From a bacterium UBP8_UBA817 (GTDB taxonomy: Bacteria > Margulisbacteria > Marinamargulisbacteria > CAMDBA01): a stretch of 43,857 bases of DNA. Position 1 is the stretch's first letter; each line of letters opens with the position of its first letter. The notes beneath the pieces were generated by a model. The model was not told the origin of the DNA, searched no databases, and saw only the letters and a program-made list of their open reading frames with translations. The stretch spans positions 1 through 43,857 of the forward strand of contig CAMDBA010000009.1 of assembly GCA_945888995.1 (NCBI GenBank), written 5' to 3'. Both the position numbers and the translations under genes were made by a program. Shown one piece after another: positions 1 through 8,766 of this stretch.

Positions 1-3000
1 AAAGGCTACAACCTCATCCAGGACGAAAACAATGACGGCATCCGAGACGCAGGTGGCTACAACCTGCATGTGGATGTGAAGACTGTAAAAGTCAAAAACG
101 AGGCCGGAAAGACGTTTAATCGAATTGATTTGGATGTTGATACGGGGGATGGGCATATCATTATCCAGAATTATAAAAAAGGTGGATTTGGAATTAATAT
201 TCAGAGGTTGAATCTGGAGAAAGATGCGGCACAAATTGATGCTGCGAAACAATCTGCATTAGCAAAAGTAAATCTTCCGGATTTGAGTTTGCCGGAGTTG
301 TTGAACGTGCGGTTCGACTTGCCGGTGGGGTTCCAGAAAGAATGGGCCCTCACAGGTTTGAATATGCCAATGGATTTTTACCCGTTAGCCAGTCTGTTTC
401 ATACCTCTCTCGAAAATCTAAAAAACAATCTTAAGCTGCAGATTACCAATGGACCCGAACTTAAAATTGCTTGGCTTCTGCCTGATTTCGGACCATTGCC
501 GAAATTGGACTCACCTGAGTTTAAGGCGATTTGTACCGAATTAAGCAAATTTACAAATACACTTCTTAGCGGAGATATTAATTTAGACAAGAATATTGTC
601 AATCAGGTCGTCGTGAATTATGTGTTTCAACATGGCCAAGAACCGAGCGTTTCTTTTCGAGAGTACCGGAATATAGACGTATCTAAATTGCTTGGAACGC
701 CAGATCCGGCACATGATCCGTTTTATGTTGTCAGAGACGCGGTTCAGCCCACAATATCATTTGTCCAGGAAGGCGCGACAAAAGTTGTGGGAGGCTTAAT
801 AAGTCCGATTATTGATTTTGTAGATACGCAATTGGATATCCAGGGAAACCTGAGCGGGTTCCTGGAATCTCAGTTGGGTAAAAAACTTTCTGATTTAGGA
901 AAATATCTAAACGATAGCCCTGTTTTGAGAGACATTGCCTTGGAGTTAATTAGCCAATTAAGATCCGGTCATGTAGATATTAATGCATTATTGGGCGATA
1001 CATGGGATGCGCAAAAAAGTCAGTTACTCAAAGGTGTTATTGAAGATGGCCTGAAGCAAGTGGGACTGTCGGACCTGGCGCATTCGGTGGGCGATACTGG
1101 ATATCTTGCTATTCTGAATACGATTGTTAAATGGGGTAATGGAGAAATCATGGGAGACGGAGAGTCTTTAGCGGATGCGTTTGTCTCTACGGTGGCATCT
1201 GGTATTGCCCAAAAAATAGGTGCTGATATCGGGCTAGCTATAGGGTCTACTTTGGGCGGACCAATCGGCGCTGCCATCGGGACCGTTGTGGGGGCATTTT
1301 TAGGGGCTGTTATTGTTGGACCTATTGGTCAATATATTGAAGAGGCGACCCGCGCGTTCCAAGAGGCGTTTACCGATGTGTTTCGAGAATTCTCTCACCT
1401 TAATATCGTCGGTGTCATTAATGAAGTGTGGGATTTTATTACAGATATGGGAACTGCCCTGGGTCATTTCTTCGAAAATCTATATCAAGGATGGCTGTCT
1501 TTATTTGGTGCGACCAACGCACCAGACCCCCAGGTCGCCTATTCTATTCAGCCGGGGTTAGCCGGAGGCGTGATTTCTATACAAGATATAGAGACTCTGG
1601 ACGGGATGACATCTGATAAGGCCAAGGCGTTATGGCAACATCTCATTGAGTTGCATTATGTTGAGCCATCGGGACGAGTAAATACAAGTTATAAATTTAA
1701 AAGTTTGAATTTTCAACTGGGATTAAGCGCGGAATACGCAACCCACCTACCGGCCATTTTATTTCTTCTTCAAAATGCCGAATCCCATACCGGTGATATT
1801 ATGGCGGTGACAAACCGGGCCTATACACGCGGAGGCGATCTGGATGAAGAATGGGGCTATGGTGTCATTGCATCACAAAGCCAAGACGATATCCTGATGG
1901 GTGCACATATGGCGGACCGGTTGATAGGTCGAGATGGGAATAACGTCTTGCTAGGCCAAGAAGGTGAAGACATATTAGATGGGGGTGCTGGCAACGACAC
2001 TTTAGTCGGGGGGCTTGGGGATGATGTTTTATTTGGCGGTACTGGAGATGATTTATTATCCGGAGACGATGGAGATGCATCTGGTAGAGGCTCAGATCTT
2101 CTAGTAGGCGGTGCCGGTCAGGACACGCTTTTCGGAGGGGTGGGGCAGGACATATTAGTTGGGGCATCCGGCAATGATATGCTGCTTGGTGATGAAGATA
2201 ATGATGAATTATATGGAGGAATCGGTAACGATAGCCTATATGGTGGAAATGGCGACGATAGCTTGTCCGGCGGAGACGGTGTAGATATCATATCGGGCGG
2301 CACCGGAAGAGATCTGGCTTCTGGCGGTACTGGCGATGATTACCTAGATGGTGGAGACGGCGCCGATTTATTGAGTGGAAATGTCGGCGATGATTACGTT
2401 ATAGGTGGTGCTGGGAACGACCTTCTTTTCGGAGGGATGGGAGATGATGTGCTATCCGGTGGAGATGGCAACGATACTCTTGTTGGGGGCATTGGCAATG
2501 ACTCCATGACGGGTGGCGCTGATAAAGACTATTTTGTTATTACTCAGTCTGCAGATACCATGCAGGTTATTACCGATTTTGATGCTCGAGAAGATGTGTT
2601 GGATCTAAGCACTTTTGTTGAGTTAAAGAATTGGGACTCCCTCTCTATTTTTATGATTAGTTCCGGGATTGAAATTGATTTAGGCCATGGTCAAAGTCTC
2701 ATTCTGGAGAATGTCGGTATTAGCCAATTGCGGCGAGAAAATTTTATTTTTGGATTATTGGAAAGCTTGTATCCGGGAGATTTAACAGAAGTTTTAGCAA
2801 CGGTTGATCAAGGAGGGAATATTTTAGATGAGACAAGCCAGTTTGCATCTTATGTAATGAATGGTTATTGGCAGAGATACGAAAGTACGCATTGGGTTCC
2901 TTGGCCGGTTCATGTTGTGGAATTTTATAATTATATTCAAGAGCAGAATCTTTCGTATGGTGGCCAAAATATCACGGCGCCCCAACAGGTTTTTGGTAAC

Positions 3001-6000
3001 GAGCGGGCTAATTTAATCGTGGGGTCAACTAATACAAAAAATTATATTTATGCCAGCGCTGGAGACGATACCGCTATAGGCGGCGTAGAAGCTGATTTTT
3101 TAGTTGGAGGTAGTGGAAACGATAGCCTTGAGGGACAAGAAGGAAATGATATTTTATATGGAAATAGTGGGAATGATAGTTTAATAGGCGCTTATGGAGA
3201 TGACATATTATTCGGAGGAGATGGCGACGACCTACTTTCAAGTTGGCATGGAAATGATACTTTGGAAGGTAATGACGGAAATGATTCTTTGTATGGGGGG
3301 CCTGGAATTGATGTATTAAGTGGGGGCAGTGGAAATGACATTCTTAATGGAGAAGAAGATGCTGATTTTTTAAGTGGGGATGTTGGCAATGATTCTCTTT
3401 TCGGTTGCGGTGGAAACGATATCTTATATGGCGGAGATGGTGAGGATGGGCTTTATGGCGGTGATAACAATGATGTCCTTTTAGGAGATGCTGGCAATGA
3501 TACTCTGTACGGAGAAAATGGCTCAGATAACTTATATGGGAATTTAGGCAATGACAATCTATTTGGCGGAAGTGGCATGGATACATTGTCCGGAGGAGAT
3601 GGCGACGATGGGTTATATGGGCACTTTGATGCCGATTATCTTCAAGGCGGGGCCGGCAATGATACGCTTTATGGCGAATTCGGAAATGACACGTTATTAG
3701 GAAACGATGGAAATGACCTTTTAAGAGGATATGAAAACAACGATAGCCTTGAGGGGGGCGCAGGAAATGATACTTTAATCGGGAGTTCTGGGACAGATGT
3801 ATTGATTGGCGGTGATGGAGGCGACGTATTTATTATTGACCGTATTATCGCAGATGTTGATGAAATTAGTGATTTTGATGTAACAAATGCCAGTGAAAAA
3901 ATTGATTTGAGTGCATTTACCGAGTATAGCAGTTTTGAAGATCTGACAATTAGGTATCAAGGTACGCGAGCTATCATTGAGTTACCGAATTACCAGAGGT
4001 TAAATTTAACCGGAATCGTCGAGGGTCAACTCAATGGGTCCCATTTTATTGGCAAAATTAATACAACGACTTCCGGAGTGGAAATTGGGACGTGGACTGC
4101 AAGCTCCGCCCTGACGGCAAATATGCGCTTCGCTACAACGGTAGAAGATCAAAGCGTCACGTTGGATGTTTTAGCCCAGATCGGTGGTATCGGTAGCAAT
4201 ATGACTCCTAGTATTGCGAAGGTTACGGAAGCACAAAAAGGAAGGGTGTCGGTTATAAATAATAAAATAATCTATACCCCGAATCAAAATGCAAACGGCA
4301 GTGATACATTTGCTTATACAGTTCGCGATGGACATGGCCGGATTATTACTCAAACCCTGGATATAACGATTAAGGCTGTAAATGATGCCCCGACAGTAAA
4401 TTTAGTAGGCGGAACGACAATAGAAGATAAGAGCATAACTTTGGATGTCTTATCACAAGCAAGTGACATTGATGGTGATACATTGTCGATATCTGCTATC
4501 ACACAAGGCCAGAAAGGGGCTGTCTCAGTTGTAAATGACAAGCTGGTGTATACCCCGAACGCAAATATGAACGGCAGCGATACGGTTGCTTATACAATTA
4601 GTGATGGCCATGGAGGTGTGGTAACAAGGACATTAGGAGTAACCATTGCTGCAGTGAATGATGCCCCGACGGCAGGGCTGGCTAGTACGACGGCAATAGA
4701 AGATCAGAGTATAACGTTAGATGTATTATCTCAGGTAAGTGATGTCGATGGAGATACTTCTTTTACTATCTCGGACATAACACAGGGTCAAAAAGGAACG
4801 ATTTCGATTGTAAATAACAAAATCATCTATACTTCGAAGGCAAATGCGAATGGTAAGGATACTTTCACTTATACCATCAGCGATAGTCATGGGGCTTCAG
4901 TAATAAAAGCGGTTGATGTAGATATTACAGCCGTAAATGATGCGCCTTCTGCAAGCTTAGCAACAGCAACAACTTCGGAAGATGCCAGCGTTATATTAGA
5001 TGTGCTATCGCAAGCAAGTGATATTGATGGTGACACAATCGTAATTTTCGGTATAACACAGGGGCAGAAAGGGTCTGTATCAGTCACAAATAACAAAATC
5101 GTTTATTCTCCCATGACAAATGCAAACGGCGACGATACGTTCACCTATACGCTCAGCGATGGACACGGCGGGATAATAACCAAAACTGCGAATGTCACAA
5201 TTAACGCAGTGAATGATGCACCTGTCGCCGGTCTTGGTGCGGCTGTAACTATCGAAGATCGAAGTGTGATATTAGACGTGCTGGCTCAAGCAAGTGATGT
5301 AGATGGAGATAATGTCACCATAGCTGGAGTAGGCCAAGGACAAAAAGGTGTCGTATCGATTATAAATAACAAAGTAGTTTATATCCCTAATGCAAACGTA
5401 AACGGAAATGACAGCTTCACTTATACCCTGATTGACGGACATGGCGGAACCACAATAAAGACCATTAACATGAGCATTACGCCGGAAAACGATCCTCTAT
5501 CGGCAAACTTAACGGCTGCTGGCACAATAGAAGACACAGCGGTTATTTTAGATGTTTTATCACAGGCAAGCGATATTGATGGCGATACCTTATCTATTTT
5601 CGGTATTACTCAAGGTGAAAAAGGCGTCGTATCGATTGCAAATAATAAAATCATCTATACTCCGGCTGCAAATAAAAATGGAAATGATACCTTCACTTAC
5701 ACCATTAGTGACGGCCATGGCGCGACAGTCACTAAAACAGTGTCGGTAGAAGTTACACCAATAAATGATGCACCGACCGCTACTCTTGTAACCGCTGAAG
5801 CCATTGAAGATGGGAGTGTAATATTAAATGTATTGTCGCAAGCCACTGATATTGATGGCGATGTTTTATCAATTTCCGGGATTACACAAGGCAATAAAGG
5901 TGTTGTGTCGATTGTTGATAATAATATCGTCTATACACCGAATCCGAACGTAAATGGAGCTGATACATTTACCTATGAGATTATTGATAGACATGGGGGA

Positions 6001-7872
6001 ACTATTAGCAAAACCGTGAATGTGAATATAACGGCAGTAAATGATATTCCGACGGCAACCTTGGTAAATGCTGTGACGGCTGAAGATACCAGCGTAATAT
6101 TAAATGTATTGTCGCAAGCAAGTGATGTAGATGGCGATATCCTTAGCATTTCTCAAGTTACGCAAGGCCAGAAGGGCTCAGTTTCGATTGTAAACAATCA
6201 AGTGGTTTACACGCCAAATGCGGACGCCACTAGAAACGACTCTTTCACTTACACCCTCAGCGATAATCACGGCGGAACAATCACAAAAACCGTAGGCGTC
6301 ACCATTACAGCCGTAAACGACACCCCAACCGCCAATCTCGTCACTGCAACCACCATTGAAGACGGCAGCGTACGATTAAATGTCTTGTCACAAGCCGCGG
6401 ATGTCGATGGAGATTCCTTGTCGATATCGGATATTACACAAGGCGCAAAAGGGACCGTAACCATCGTAGATAATAAAGTCGTCTACACCCCGAATGTAAA
6501 CGCAAACGGAGTGGATGCATTTACCTATACCATTAGCGACGGGCATGGCGGAACGATTACAAAGACCGTGGATGTCGGCATCACTGCAGTCAATGATGCG
6601 CCGGTCGTGGGAACGCTTAACAATCAGACCGTCGTCGGGGGCGATCATTTTAATATCGCATTGGGATCGGCTTTTAATGACGCCGATGGAGATGCCCTCT
6701 CATATAGTATCGCCCAATCCGGCGGCACCGCTCTTCCATCCTGGCTTCAATATGATGCGCCAACGAAATCCTTGTCAGGGACAGCGCCCGTGGCATTTTC
6801 GGGTCTTCTGAATCTGGTGATTCAGGCAAGTGATGGCCATGGGGGAACCGCTTCCGCTAATTTTGGGTTCCAGGTAAATAGTCCGATTATAACGAGCGAC
6901 CTTCGATCCGGTATTTCGGTCACACAAGACCGAGATGTAAATGTGACGTATATGGGTGGTTCTGCCGGATATCACAATTCATTAGGATATTACCGCATAG
7001 ATGCTGCAGGCCGGATCCACGATACGCAGATGCTCTTTATAGATCAACACGCCGTAAGAATCGGAACCGATCTTCGACTTGGGACATTGGCAGCGGGCGA
7101 TGCGATTGGATTTTTTATATTGGCAAATGGCTATAGTGGGGTATTTAGTGATGGGGCTGGCCGACAGATAACGTTGAGTCAGGCACAGGCGGATAACGGG
7201 GCATTCAGTTTTGTCGAAAATGGCACTGCCGGATCGACGTTCCGCTATACGTCTATCAATGGAACGGTCTATACCTACACCAAGGAAATTTATCATAGTA
7301 TTCAAAACGGTATGGCCCAGAATCCCGATGGGATTAACCATGTGATTATGGATTTGGATAGCAACGGTCAAGGTGTGAATCTGTGGTTTGAAGATTTATT
7401 GGGCGGCGGAGATAGGGATTTTAATGACCTGATGGTGCATGTGGATCTCGAAATCGGTGGATACTCAACCGGCTATGACCAAAAAATTGAAGGATGGAAT
7501 ACTTCCGAAAGCCTGGCTGGCACACATGGGAACGACACAATTCGCGGTTGGCATGGCAATGACACTATTGATGGCGGTGCAGGAAAAGACAGTCTGACCG
7601 GTGGGAATGGCGTCGATACGTTTGTCTTTAGCTCATTGACGGATTCTTCAATTAATCAGTGTGATATAATCCTCGACTTTGCAGATGGGCAGGACAAGAT
7701 AGACCTAAGAGGCTTAGGCTTTGCAGGGTTTGAGATCGGTAACGGTCATGGGACTATTTTAGGCGTGCATTATGATCAAGGAAATACCATTATCGATGAT
7801 CCAAATACGGTGTTTGCGATTACCCTGCAAGGACACCACAGCTTAGCGACAGCAGATTTTATATTTTCTTAA
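1..7872 (+). CDS. Giant RTX/cadherin-like repeat protein, type I secreted, 5' end outside window
   Basis: The frame is open from base 1, so the start lies off the left edge; a GTG at 70 is only an internal candidate. Residues are numbered from it. The first visible codons contain an Asp/Asn-rich calcium-loop-like run (DENNDGIRD). Residues 1-600 are not recognised and include a hydrophobic glycine-zipper stretch (about 378-424). Then come RTX nonapeptides (about 604-820), a serralysin-C-like beta tail, a second RTX block (about 972-1257) with a similar tail, nine cadherin-like repeats of about 92 aa (1352-2179), a putative Ig/He-PIG-like domain, a DUF4114-like domain with the motif GGGDRDFND, and a final RTX block plus C-terminal tail expected to be the type I secretion signal. 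The likely role is a calcium-binding surface or secreted adhesin. No ABC exporter, HlyD or TolC gene is visible here. Confidence is high for class, low for exact role. Confidence 0.9.
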   Translation, partial: KGYNLIQDENNDGIRDAGGYNLHVDVKTVKVKNEAGKTFNRIDLDVDTGDGHIIIQNYKKGGFGINIQRLNLEKDAAQIDAAKQSALAKVNLPDLSLPELLNVRFDLPVGFQKEWALTGLNMPMDFYPLASLFHTSLENLKNNLKLQITNGPELKIAWLLPDFGPLPKLDSPEFKAICTELSKFTNTLLSGDINLDKNIVNQVVVNYVFQHGQEPSVSFREYRNIDVSKLLGTPDPAHDPFYVVRDAVQPTISFVQEGATKVVGGLISPIIDFVDTQLDIQGNLSGFLESQLGKKLSDLGKYLNDSPVLRDIALELISQLRSGHVDINALLGDTWDAQKSQLLKGVIEDGLKQVGLSDLAHSVGDTGYLAILNTIVKWGNGEIMGDGESLADAFVSTVASGIAQKIGADIGLAIGSTLGGPIGAAIGTVVGAFLGAVIVGPIGQYIEEATRAFQEAFTDVFREFSHLNIVGVINEVWDFITDMGTALGHFFENLYQGWLSLFGATNAPDPQVAYSIQPGLAGGVISIQDIETLDGMTSDKAKALWQHLIELHYVEPSGRVNTSYKFKSLNFQLGLSAEYATHLPAILFLLQNAESHTGDIMAVTNRAYTRGGDLDEEWGYGVIASQSQDDILMGAHMADRLIGRDGNNVLLGQEGEDILDGGAGNDTLVGGLGDDVLFGGTGDDLLSGDDGDASGRGSDLLVGGAGQDTLFGGVGQDILVGASGNDMLLGDEDNDELYGGIGNDSLYGGNGDDSLSGGDGVDIISGGTGRDLASGGTGDDYLDGGDGADLLSGNVGDDYVIGGAGNDLLFGGMGDDVLSGGDGNDTLVGGIGNDSMTGGADKDYFVITQSADTMQVITDFDAREDVLDLSTFVELKNWDSLSIFMISSGIEIDLGHGQSLILENVGISQLRRENFIFGLLESLYPGDLTEVLATVDQGGNILDETSQFASYVMNGYWQRYESTHWVPWPVHVVEFYNYIQEQNLSYGGQNITAPQQVFGNERANLIVGSTNTKNYIYASAGDDTAIGGVEADFLVGGSGNDSLEGQEGNDILYGNSGNDSLIGAYGDDILFGGDGDDLLSSWHGNDTLEGNDGNDSLYGGPGIDVLSGGSGNDILNGEEDADFLSGDVGNDSLFGCGGNDILYGGDGEDGLYGGDNNDVLLGDAGNDTLYGENGSDNLYGNLGNDNLFGGSGMDTLSGGDGDDGLYGHFDADYLQGGAGNDTLYGEFGNDTLLGNDGNDLLRGYENNDSLEGGAGNDTLIGSSGTDVLIGGDGGDVFIIDRIIADVDEISDFDVTNASEKIDLSAFTEYSSFEDLTIRYQGTRAIIELPNYQRLNLTGIVEGQLNGSHFIGKINTTTSGVEIGTWTASSALTANMRFATTVEDQSVTLDVLAQIGGIGSNMTPSIAKVTEAQKGRVSVINNKIIYTPNQNANGSDTFAYTVRDGHGRIITQTLDITIKAVNDAPTVNLVGGTTIEDKSITLDVLSQASDIDGDTLSISAITQGQKGAVSVVNDKLVYTPNANMNGSDTVAYTISDGHGGVVTRTLGVTIAAVNDAPTAGLASTTAIEDQSITLDVLSQVSDVDGDTSFTISDITQGQKGTISIVNNKIIYTSKANANGKDTFTYTISDSHGASVIKAVDVDITAVNDAPSASLATATTSEDASVILDVLSQASDIDGDTIVIFGITQGQKGSVSVTNNKIVYSPMTNANGDDTFTYTLSDGHGGIITKTANVTINAVNDAPVAGLGAAVTIEDRSVILDVLAQASDVDGDNVTIAGVGQGQKGVVSIINNKVVYIPNANVNGNDSFTYTLIDGHGGTTIKTINMSITPENDPLSANLTAAGTIEDTAVILDVLSQASDIDGDTLSIFGITQGEKGVVSIANNKIIYTPAANKNGNDTFTYTISDGHGATVTKTVSVEVTPINDAPTATLVTAEAIEDGSVILNVLSQATDIDGDVLSISGITQGNKGVVSIVDNNIVYTPNPNVNGADTFTYEIIDRHGGTISKTVNVNITAVNDIPTATLVNAVTAEDTSVILNVLSQASDVDGDILSISQVTQGQKGSVSIVNNQVVYTPNADATRNDSFTYTLSDNHGGTITKTVGVTITAVNDTPTANLVTATTIEDGSVRLNVLSQAADVDGDSLSISDITQGAKGTVTIVDNKVVYTPNVNANGVDAFTYTISDGHGGTITKTVDVGITAVNDAPVVGTLNNQTVVGGDHFNIALGSAFNDADGDALSYSIAQSGGTALPSWLQYDAPTKSLSGTAPVAFSGLLNLVIQASDGHGGTASANFGFQVNSPIITSDLRSGISVTQDRDVNVTYMGGSAGYHNSLGYYRIDAAGRIHDTQMLFIDQHAVRIGTDLRLGTLAAGDAIGFFILANGYSGVFSDGAGRQITLSQAQADNGAFSFVENGTAGSTFRYTSINGTVYTYTKEIYHSIQNGMAQNPDGINHVIMDLDSNGQGVNLWFEDLLGGGDRDFNDLMVHVDLEIGGYSTGYDQKIEGWNTSESLAGTHGNDTIRGWHGNDTIDGGAGKDSLTGGNGVDTFVFSSLTDSSINQCDIILDFADGQDKIDLRGLGFAGFEIGNGHGTILGVHYDQGNTIIDDPNTVFAITLQGHHSLATADFIFS
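1200..1341 (+). other. Glycine-zipper hydrophobic segment within the RTX protein
   Basis: About 47 residues with Gly/Ala every third or fourth position, for example GGPIGAAIGTVVGAFLGAVI. This pattern is typical of membrane-inserting helices. It lies upstream of the first RTX block, the relative position that pore-forming segments occupy in classical RTX toxins. Membrane insertion is inference only. Confidence 0.5.
1879..2535 (+). repeat. RTX nonapeptide block 1
   Basis: Tandem GGxGxDxLx nonapeptides, for example GGAGNDTLVGGLGDDVLFGG, which fold as a calcium-loaded parallel beta roll. The block is followed at about 2536-2755 by a beta-rich tail (motif VITDFDAREDVLDL) resembling the ends of serralysin-type modules. 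Confidence 0.9.
2983..3840 (+). repeat. RTX nonapeptide block 2
   Basis: A second, longer run of RTX nonapeptides, for example GSGNDSLEGQEGNDILYG, followed at about 3841-4060 by another tail (EISDFDVTNASEKIDLSAF). The same block-plus-tail order as block 1 suggests internal duplication of a whole RTX module. Confidence 0.9.
4123..6606 (+). repeat. Nine tandem cadherin-like repeats of about 92 aa
   Basis: Each unit runs from an xEDxSVxLDVLSQ motif through D(I/V)DGDxLSI, an ITQGQKGxVSI strand, YTPNANxNGxDTFTYT and SDGHGG to ITAVNDAP. Units begin near 4123, 4394, 4675, 4950, 5225, 5500, 5780, 6055 and 6330. This is the bacterial cadherin-like tandem repeat of large adhesins (Big_9/tandem-95 type). 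The DxDGD and AVNDAP motifs are typical inter-domain calcium sites. The first unit is the most divergent and lacks the DGD motif. Confidence 0.88.
7495..7628 (+). repeat. RTX block 3, next to the C-terminal secretion tail
   Basis: A short set of nonapeptides (GTHGNDTIRGWHGNDTIDGG) followed by GVDTFVF and IILDFADGQDKIDL, the usual ending of type I-secreted proteins. The last about 80 residues probably carry the uncleaved secretion signal. Confidence 0.85.
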
Positions 7873-8264
7873 TCCCTAGAAGTAGAATTGCTTCAACTGC
7901 TAACGCCGATTATTCTCTTCCCACATCATCGGATTCCAATGTGACATTACGTCGACATGGTCCCGGCAAGAAGGGTCACGGTAGGTGCTTTTCCTGGTGG
8001 GGTAGGGTTTGGAGGCCGATTGTGGAGGGGTTCTACCGTTGTTTGGTTGATTGGATATGGGGTCGGTTGTGTCATGATTTTGCATAGGGATATTGTATGG
8101 GCCCTAAAAAAAACCGGCAAGCCCTAGCAGAAAATATTTTTTAAAGTTTGGGTAGGTTTGAAATACCTTTCATTTTCGGAATTTAATTCCTAATATGCAA
8201 GGCGCTATACTGAATGTTTGCTCGCTTTTGAAGCTGGCACACTCACACGTCGCCTAACCCTAGT

Positions 8265-8354
8265 AAATTTGGATGAGATTGATCATTTCTCGCAGAGGGG
8301 ATAGTAGCGGAAGCTACAGACCCGGAAGCGAAAATGGTCAAGATCGCCAAATTT
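8265..8354. repeat. Imperfect long inverted repeat with central hairpin
   Basis: Left arm 8265-8293 and right arm about 8329-8354 are near reverse complements: AAATTTGG is exact, followed by GA..TTGA.CATTT.TCGC with a few changes. In the middle lies a perfect small hairpin, GTAGC (8304-8308) with GCTAC (8313-8317). The element ends exactly where the tRNA-Lys fragment begins. It could be a MITE- or REP-like repeat; no other copy is seen in this window. Confidence 0.6.
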
Positions 8355-8371
8355 GGTGCGCCGTCAGGGAT
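8354..8371. repeat. 18-bp direct copy of the tRNA-Lys 3' end
   Basis: The string tggtgcgccgtcagggat is identical to 8560-8577, the CCA end, acceptor strand and part of the T-arm of tRNA-Lys. Short duplications of a tRNA 3' end are the usual signature of an attachment site left by a tyrosine integrase. No integrase gene is in view. Confidence 0.65.
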
Positions 8372-8485
8372 GTCGCCTTTCATTGACCTGCCACTGGCAG
8401 CTCAAGCCAGGCAGCGTCCGTCACTGCCGTTCAGGCAAATCATTGCCTTCACTCATCCTCCCTATTCGGTCGGCGTTCCTACCGA

Positions 8486-8501
8486 TTCGAATCCCTAACG
8501 G
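8486..8501. repeat. Segment complementary to the tRNA-Lys T-arm and acceptor strand
   Basis: TTCGAATCCCTAACGG matches the reverse complement of 8567-8582 at 15 of 16 positions. If minus-strand transcription passes the terminator at 8522-8537, this part of the RNA could pair with the 3' half of the tRNA-Lys precursor. Confidence 0.6.
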
Positions 8502-8521
8502 AGTAAATAACATAATAAAAG

Positions 8522-8537
8522 GGCTGGCCTGCCAGCC
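8522..8537 (-). terminator. Terminator downstream of tRNA-Lys
   Basis: On the minus strand GGCTGGC and GCCAGCC form a 7-bp GC-rich stem with a very short loop, followed by CTTTTATTATGTTATTT. It would end the transcript carrying tRNA-Pro and tRNA-Lys, and possibly the accB-recJ-rel-rdgB operon upstream. Confidence 0.65.
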
Positions 8538-8559
8538 GAAGCTCCATAGGATCGTAGGA

Positions 8560-8635
8560 TGGTGCGCCGTCAGGGATTCGAACCCCAGACCTACTGATTA
8601 AGAGTCAGCTGCTCTACCAACTGAGCTAACGGCGC
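8560..8635 (-). tRNA. tRNA-Lys(CTT)
   Basis: A 76-nt cloverleaf on the minus strand. The acceptor GCGCCGT pairs with ACGGCGC, the anticodon loop CTCTTAA gives anticodon CTT (codon AAG), the T-arm carries GGTTCGAATCC, and CCA is encoded. It lies 29 nt downstream of tRNA-Pro. Confidence 0.96.
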
Positions 8636-8662
8636 GTAAAATCATGGGGGAAAAGAAGATGG

Positions 8663-8742
<80 letters not shown>

Positions 8743-8766
8743 AAAGAGACCCCATTTTAGGTAGGA

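Larger units (their letters stand above)
7873..8521. other. Gene-free region between the RTX gene and tRNA-Lys
   Basis: No convincing coding sequence lies here. It holds a 13-bp palindrome (GGAATTTAATTCC, 8178-8190), a long imperfect inverted repeat (8265-8354), a copy of the last 18 nt of tRNA-Lys (8354-8371), a small palindrome (TGCCACTGGCA, about 8391-8401) and a segment complementary to the tRNA-Lys T-arm (8486-8501). I see no clear terminator for the RTX gene. The density of repeat fragments suggests a decayed insertion zone. Confidence 0.6.

Noticed and set aside
4123-6606. CRISPR-like or tandem DNA repeat array
   Set aside because: The periodicity is about 276 bp and in frame, so it reflects protein repeats, not spacers.
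8251-8370. Integron attC-like site (GCCTAAC at 8252)
   Set aside because: There is a match to the R'' core but no complementary GTTRRRY partner at a suitable distance, and no integrase.
8353-8601. 82-codon plus-strand frame ending in a CAVRDSNPRP-type string
   Set aside because: It is the antisense of tRNA-Lys, a well-known false protein, and the rest has no family resemblance.
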